Positions 6,160 to 8,051 of a stretch of 8,051 bases of DNA are shown piece after piece (positions within the stretch are counted from its first letter, which is position 1; each line of letters begins with the position of its first letter). The notes under the pieces were generated by a model. It did not search any database, was not told the origin of the DNA, and worked only from the letters and a program-made list of their open reading frames with translations. Source of the stretch: Candidatus Omnitrophota bacterium (GTDB lineage: Bacteria; Omnitrophota; Gorgyraeia; Duberdicusellales; 4484-171); NCBI GenBank assembly GCA_014728785.1, contig WJKZ01000237.1, positions 1 to 8,051 of the forward strand, in the 5' to 3' direction. Made by a program: the position numbers and the translations under genes.

Positions 6160-7215
6160 GTGAAAAACAGAATCAATTACTCTGCCGCAAAGTTAGTGAA
6201 ATCAGGATACGACTCTATACTGATAGCTGATCCTTATGATATCTTCTATCTCACCGGTTTTTTCTCCGATTACGGATATCTGCTTCTGACTTCAAATAAA
6301 GAACTCTTCTATTTTACTAATTTTATTTACCAAAAACAGGCAAAGAAAAACAGTATCCTGAAAGTGAAGATCTGTGATTCTGATATTTATAGCCGAATTG
6401 TCGCAACTGCCAGGAAATTGAAACACAAACATATAGGATTTGAGAGAGAACTCTCTTACGGTGTATTCAGCTACCTGGAGGAAAAGCTTTCCGCAGCAAA
6501 TATTGCTTTTTCCCGGATTGACTCGCCGGTGAAAAAGTTGCGGATGATTAAAGATAAATCAGAAATCAATCATCTTAAGAGAGCAGCGGCGATAAGTGAA
6601 GAGGCTTTCGGGTTTATTGAAGAAATTTACACCCCCCGTATGAGTGAAAAAGAATTATCCATTGAGATAGAAAAATTCCTGCGCCTGAAAGGCGATAATG
6701 AAATCGCCTTTAGTACTATAGTAGCATCCGGTTCAAATAGCGTCTTGCCTCACCACAGTCCGGGCCCCAGGGGGATGGGGAATAATTTTTTCCTAATTGA
6801 CTTGGGTTCAAAGTATTATGGATATTGTGCTGACTTGACAAAGGTCTTTTTTTGGGGTAAAATGCCTCAACTTTTCCGCAAAATTTTCGATACTGTTCTC
6901 AAAGCAAGTGAATTAAGCATAAAAAAGATCCGTGACGGAGCAAGTGCGGCGGAAATTGATAAAATAGCCCGTGACACTATTGAAAAGAAAGGTTGGGGTA
7001 AATATTTTGGTCACGGGTTAGGCCATGGTATAGGTCTCCAGGTGCATGAGCCGCCTTATCTAAAACCCGAAAGCAAAAGTATATTAAAAGAAGGTATGGT
7101 CATCACGATAGAGCCGGCTGTATATTTCCGAAATAAATTCGGCATAAGAGTCGAAAACATGGTATTGGTTAAGGCAGGAAAAGGAGAATTGATAAATGGG
7201 AATCTCAATAAGTGA
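6160..7215 (+). CDS. Xaa-Pro peptidase, M24 (aminopeptidase P / prolidase) family
   Basis: This is a 351-residue cytoplasmic metallopeptidase that should cleave bonds next to proline. It has a creatinase N-terminal domain (about residues 1-125, with the DIFYLTGF signature) and a C-terminal pita-bread catalytic domain (about 134-340). The five metal ligands are visible: Asp214 and Asp225 in LIDLGSKYYGYCADLT, His289 in GHGLGHGIGL, Glu318 in ITIEPAVYF and Glu332 in GIRVENMVLV. His198 (PHHSPG) and His296 (VHEPP) are the usual extra active-site histidines. The length matches the short YqhT/PepQ-like group rather than the roughly 440-residue E. coli PepP. The start is a GTG 6 bases after the aroQ stop. 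An in-frame TAA lies immediately before it, so no longer form is possible. No Shine-Dalgarno is visible, which points to coupling with aroQ. The end overlaps efp by 20 bases. Confidence 0.93.
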   Translation: MKNRINYSAAKLVKSGYDSILIADPYDIFYLTGFFSDYGYLLLTSNKELFYFTNFIYQKQAKKNSILKVKICDSDIYSRIVATARKLKHKHIGFERELSYGVFSYLEEKLSAANIAFSRIDSPVKKLRMIKDKSEINHLKRAAAISEEAFGFIEEIYTPRMSEKELSIEIEKFLRLKGDNEIAFSTIVASGSNSVLPHHSPGPRGMGNNFFLIDLGSKYYGYCADLTKVFFWGKMPQLFRKIFDTVLKASELSIKKIRDGASAAEIDKIARDTIEKKGWGKYFGHGLGHGIGLQVHEPPYLKPESKSILKEGMVITIEPAVYFRNKFGIRVENMVLVKAGKGELINGNLNK

Positions 7216-7756
7216 TATAAAACCTTCAACCGCAATAGTTTACAATGGGGAACTCTATGCTGTTCTCAGTTGTGAACATGCAAAAATAGCCCGGGGGTCT
7301 GCTTTTTGCCGGGTTAAATTAAAAAACTTCAAAACCTCCCAGGTACTTGATTGTACCCTGAGAGACTCCGACAATATAGATTCTGCTTTTATAGAAAAGA
7401 AAAAACTCCAATATATCTATTCCGAAAACGAAAGGTATCATTTTATGGATTTAGAAACCTATGAAGATTTAATTCTTCACCTAAGCGCCGTAAAAGATAA
7501 GACAGAGTGGCTGAAGGATAATATTCAGATTTATGGTATTTTTTATGAAAACGAACTGATTGACCTGGAATTGCCTTTATCTATTGAATTAAAAGTAATC
7601 GATACAGAACCCGGTTTCAGAGGTAATACGGTAAAGGGAGGAACTAAGCCGGCCAAACTTGAAACAGGACTGGTTATAAATGTGCCCCTTTTTGTCGATA
7701 AAGGGGACACGGTTAAGGTTGATACACGTACAAAGGAATACCTGGGTAGAGTTTAA
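7196..7756 (+). CDS. efp: Elongation factor P
   Basis: This 186-residue translation factor binds the ribosome next to the P-site tRNA and relieves stalling at polyproline stretches. It has the usual three domains: a KOW-like N-terminal domain (about 1-63), an OB domain (about 65-126) and a C-terminal OB domain (about 128-186). Landmarks are YHFMDLETYED, TEPGFRGNTVKGGTKPA, and the C-terminal signature GDTVKVDTRTKEYLGRV. The loop that reaches the peptidyl-transferase centre reads EHAKIARGSAF. Its tip is therefore Arg33 where E. coli has the lysylated Lys34 and Pseudomonas the rhamnosylated Arg32. The loop proline of the E. coli type is also replaced by Ile31. The ATG has a strong AAAGGAG site (7180-7186) inside the end of the peptidase gene, which it overlaps by 20 bases. 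The neighbouring peptidase and accB match the common efp context. Confidence 0.95.
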   Translation: MGISISDIKPSTAIVYNGELYAVLSCEHAKIARGSAFCRVKLKNFKTSQVLDCTLRDSDNIDSAFIEKKKLQYIYSENERYHFMDLETYEDLILHLSAVKDKTEWLKDNIQIYGIFYENELIDLELPLSIELKVIDTEPGFRGNTVKGGTKPAKLETGLVINVPLFVDKGDTVKVDTRTKEYLGRV

Positions 7757-7798
7757 TTTGTGCAGGTATATTAAAGAGCAGGGAACAAAGGGGGCAAA

Positions 7799-8051
7799 AT
7801 GAATCCTGACAGACTAAAAGAATACATAAAACTCATGGAGGAGAATGATCTCAGTGAATTAGAGATAGAAGAAGGCGGCAAACGTATACGTCTAAAGAAA
7901 AAAGCCGACCATACCGAAGTAGTAACCCCCCCTGCTGCTGTCACTAAAATTTCTGAACCGGAAGGAGCTGGAGAGGCGGAAAAAAGCTACCTGGAAATAA
8001 AAGCTCCTATGGTAGGAACTTTTTATCGCGCACCTTCTCCCGGAGCAAAGC
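7799..8051 (+). CDS. accB: Biotin carboxyl carrier protein of acetyl-CoA carboxylase, 3' truncated
   Basis: The first 84 codons are present and the frame runs off the window end. The product carries the biotin arm for acetyl-CoA carboxylase, the first committed step of fatty acid synthesis. The N-terminal helix region (MNPDRLKEYIKLMEENDLSE, followed by an EEGGKRIRLKKK stretch) is typical of AccB. A Pro/Ala/Glu-containing linker covers about residues 37-63. The biotinyl domain then begins with EIKAPMVGTFYRAPSPGA. The biotin-accepting Lys in its MKM-type motif should lie just beyond the window. The ATG is preceded by AAGGGGG (7788-7794) and sits 42 bases after the efp stop. The efp-accB order suggests accC comes next, which cannot be seen here. 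Confidence 0.93.
   Translation, partial: MNPDRLKEYIKLMEENDLSELEIEEGGKRIRLKKKADHTEVVTPPAAVTKISEPEGAGEAEKSYLEIKAPMVGTFYRAPSPGAK

Noticed and set aside
1..8051. CRISPR arrays, tRNA or rRNA genes, insertion sequences, toxin-antitoxin or phage-defence genes.
   Set aside because: No regularly spaced repeats, RNA gene signatures, transposase motifs or terminal inverted repeats were seen on either strand.

Overview
The window is a moderately AT-rich bacterial segment with every recognisable gene on the + strand, tightly packed. No gap between genes exceeds about 85 bases, so there is no long empty stretch. The gene mix is a TonB-like protein, AmrB/Memo, DUF1844, a Trm112-like zinc ribbon, type II dehydroquinase, an Xaa-Pro peptidase, EF-P and AccB. 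It sits beside clan GH-A TIM-barrel proteins and a secreted protein with two repeated domains. This suggests an uncultured Gram-negative lineage of the Candidatus Omnitrophota / PVC kind. That placement is an inference from gene content and style, not something the sequence proves.

Region A (1-3629) is a putative envelope glycan module. It holds the 3' part of a GH2-like TIM-barrel protein (cut by the window edge), a secreted or membrane-tethered protein made of two copies of a carbohydrate-binding-like beta domain, and a second TIM-barrel paralogue anchored by an N-terminal membrane helix and a short coiled coil. Both TIM barrels keep the two catalytic-type glutamates. Together they look like an extracytoplasmic set acting on a polysaccharide.

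Region B (3630-3711) is an 82-base intergenic region. It carries direct and inverted repeats and an extended -10 promoter (TGATATAAT), placed so that transcription should start on the A of the next ATG. The TonB-like gene therefore appears to be expressed from a leaderless mRNA and to begin a new transcription unit.

Region C (3712-8051) is a housekeeping run: TonB-like protein, AmrB (Memo family), DUF1844 protein, a 54-residue Trm112-like zinc ribbon, AroQ, an M24 Xaa-Pro peptidase, EF-P and the start of AccB. Several genes overlap (11, 11 and 20 bases) or sit a few bases apart, so translational coupling is likely. The order aroQ - peptidase - efp - accB resembles the cluster known from Bacillota, and accC is the expected next gene outside the window. 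The EF-P has Arg instead of Lys at the tip of its modification loop, which raises the question of how it is modified.
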